Made by a program: the position numbers and the translations under genes. A stretch of DNA of 15,999 bases from Methanobacteriota archaeon (GTDB lineage: Archaea; Thermoplasmatota; Poseidoniia; Poseidoniales; Thalassarchaeaceae). This document shows positions 14,371 to 15,999 of this stretch, piece by piece. Position 1 is the first letter of the stretch; each line of letters begins with the position of its first letter. The stretch lies in contig PAUH01000010.1 in the NCBI GenBank assembly GCA_002712645.1, forward strand, positions 39,101 through 55,099. The letters are read 5' to 3'. The notes under the pieces are model-generated. The model searched no databases, had not been told where the DNA came from, and saw nothing but the letters and a program-made list of their open reading frames with translations.

Positions 14371-15999
14371 TCAGTTGGCCTCCGCAGTTGCTGCGATTTC
14401 GACCACCATGGCCTCGACGAGCCCGCCGATCTTCTCCAGGTAACCTTCAGCGAATCTGGCACGCATTAGCTCAGTACGGGCTGGTACGTTCACGACGTCT
14501 TGCAGTCGTGCACCGGCAGCCATTGCCTTCTTTGCCTCTTCCTGGAATGTTAGAATAGCCTGCGCCATAGCATACTGCTGCTGTACGCCGCTGTAGGCAT
14601 CAATAGGATCGAAACCATTCTGCTGCAGGAAATACTCGCGAATCATTCGAGCGACTTCCAGTGTCAATTGCTGATCGATTGGAAGTGCATCTGAGCCTAC
14701 GAGTTGAACGATCTCCTGCAACTCTGCTTCGACCTTCAGAAGTGCACTGATCTGAGTTCTGACTTCCGGGAAGTCGCTTGCGATGTTGTCGCGGAACCAT
14801 TGATTCAGGCTCTGAGGGTAGAGAGAATATGAACTGAGCCAGTTAATAGCGGGGAAATGTCGCTGTCTTGCCAGACCAGCATCGAGTCCCCAGAAAACCT
14901 TGACAATCCTGAGGGTTCCTTGACTGACGGGTTCGGATATATCTCCTCCTGGAGGAGAGACAGCGCCTATCACAGTGACTGAGCCATCTTCCCCATTGAG
15001 GGTCTCGACACGTCCTGCACGCTCGTAAAACTCCGCTAGTCGGCTAGACAAGTATGCTGGATATCCTTCTTCACCGGGCATCTCTTCTAGTCTGCTGGAT
15101 ATCTCCCTCATGGCCTCTGCCCATCGGCTGGTGGAATCTGCCATCAGAGCAACGTCGTATCCCTGATCTCGGAAGTATTCGGCAATCGTGATCCCTGTGT
15201 AGACGGATGCTTCACGAGCTGCCACGGGCATGTTCGAGGTGTTTGCAATCATGACTGTCCTGTTCATCAGAGGCTTTCCAGTGTTGGGATCGATAAGATG
15301 AGGGAACTCATCTAGAACTTCGGTCATCTCATTGCCTCTCTCACCACAACCAATGTAGACAACGAGTTGGGCATCCGAGTACTTTGCGAGTGACTGCTGT
15401 GTAACGGTCTTGCCTGATCCGAAGGGACCTGGTATTCCAGCTGCTCCGCCCTTGGCGAGAGGGAATAGGAAATCGAGTATTCTCATGCCCGTAACCAGAG
15501 GTGTGTCTGGAGCATACTTCTGGGAAAAGGGACGAGGATGGCGTACTGGCCACTCTTGCATCATCTGAATTTCAGTTCCATCATCAAGTTTGCAGACCGT
15601 CTGAGTGACGTTGAATTCTCCTGATTTGATGGACTTTATCTTTCCAGATGCCTTTGGAGGCACCATAATCTTGTGAGTGATCGTATCTGTCTCTTGGACG
15701 GTTCCAATTACTTGGCCCCCAGTGACGTCATCGCCAACAGACGCTGTCGCAACGAACTCCCACTTTTTCTTTAGATCGAGTCCATCAGCATCCACACCAC
15801 GCGTGATGAATACACCCATGACCTCTTCAAGAGTCTGAAGAGGTCTCTGTATTCCATCATAGATTTGGGTGAGTAGCCCTGGCCCCAATTGAACAGACAG
15901 GGTCTGTCCTGTACTCAGAACGGGTTCACCAGGACGTATTCCTGATGTGTCCTCATAAACCTGAATGACAGATTGCTCGCCATGTATCTCAATGACCTC
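14371..15999 (-). CDS. atpA: A-type ATP synthase subunit A (catalytic), 5' end outside the window
   Basis: Subunit A binds and turns over ATP in the archaeal rotary ATP synthase. The reading frame is open to the right edge; 542 residues are visible and about 40 N-terminal residues should be missing, judged from the family's length of around 580. The visible part starts within the N-terminal barrel ([15 protein letters not shown]), continues through [17 protein letters not shown] and the non-homologous bulge region with VPPKASGKI, and has Walker A GPFGSGKT with its Lys at 15411-15409. GERGNEMTE and [15 protein letters not shown] follow, then the C-terminal helical domain. The codon at 15888 is an internal Leu (TTG), not a start. 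No intein interrupts the Walker A region, a known insertion site in some archaeal and fungal homologues. Confidence 0.96.
   Translation of the reverse strand, partial: EVIEIHGEQSVIQVYEDTSGIRPGEPVLSTGQTLSVQLGPGLLTQIYDGIQRPLQTLEEVMGVFITRGVDADGLDLKKKWEFVATASVGDDVTGGQVIGTVQETDTITHKIMVPPKASGKIKSIKSGEFNVTQTVCKLDDGTEIQMMQEWPVRHPRPFSQKYAPDTPLVTGMRILDFLFPLAKGGAAGIPGPFGSGKTVTQQSLAKYSDAQLVVYIGCGERGNEMTEVLDEFPHLIDPNTGKPLMNRTVMIANTSNMPVAAREASVYTGITIAEYFRDQGYDVALMADSTSRWAEAMREISSRLEEMPGEEGYPAYLSSRLAEFYERAGRVETLNGEDGSVTVIGAVSPPGGDISEPVSQGTLRIVKVFWGLDAGLARQRHFPAINWLSSYSLYPQSLNQWFRDNIASDFPEVRTQISALLKVEAELQEIVQLVGSDALPIDQQLTLEVARMIREYFLQQNGFDPIDAYSGVQQQYAMAQAILTFQEEAKKAMAAGARLQDVVNVPARTELMRARFAEGYLEKIGGLVEAMVVEIAATAEAN

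Noticed and set aside
15888..15888. Position 15888 as the start of atpA
   Set aside because: The TTG codes for a conserved Leu in the LGPGLL motif, and the frame continues upstream with clear subunit A sequence to the window edge.

Overview
This window looks like the chromosome of an uncultured archaeon, most likely a relative of Thermoplasmata such as the marine group II / Poseidoniales lineage. The evidence is an A-type ATP synthase operon (A, B and D subunits), a class II HMG-CoA reductase of the kind known from Thermoplasmatales and Archaeoglobales, an L-aspartate oxidase, and an archaeal site-2-protease-like membrane protein. The taxonomic call is inference: there is no rRNA or other marker gene here. 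All eight complete genes are intact; a ninth (atpA) runs off the right edge.

Layout, left to right. Positions 1-327 hold no convincing gene. They are a very AT-rich block with at least seven direct copies of (T/C)TAACGC plus one variant, including a tight 11-bp tandem array. Next are hmgA (+, 328-1620) and, converging on it, the chromosome-organisation operon smc-scpA-scpB (-, 7106 down to 1630). A divergent promoter region of about 170 bp separates smc from nadB (+, 7280-8884). nadB converges on a minus-strand block that reads from the right edge as atpA (partial), atpB, atpD, a large membrane protein, and panE (8890-9840).

How the genes work together: SMC, ScpA and ScpB would form one condensin-like ring. 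AtpA, AtpB and AtpD are the catalytic head, non-catalytic head and central stalk of one rotary ATP synthase. HmgA makes mevalonate for isoprenoid lipids. NadB starts de novo NAD synthesis and PanE makes pantoate for coenzyme A. Both products are dinucleotide-type cofactors, but they are not known to be co-regulated and the two genes face each other.

The two most unusual items are the TTAACGC repeat array upstream of hmgA, a candidate origin or regulator-binding array, and the 814-residue protein at 9840-12284. The latter keeps the architecture of an archaeal site-2 protease, but both histidines of HExxH and the catalytic aspartate of LDGG are replaced, and it carries a roughly 400-residue beta-rich tail. 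A translational pattern is also visible: genes inside operons (atpB, atpD, panE) have strong Shine-Dalgarno sequences, while genes at the front of transcripts (hmgA, smc, nadB, the pseudoprotease gene) have none that is convincing, which suggests leaderless messages.
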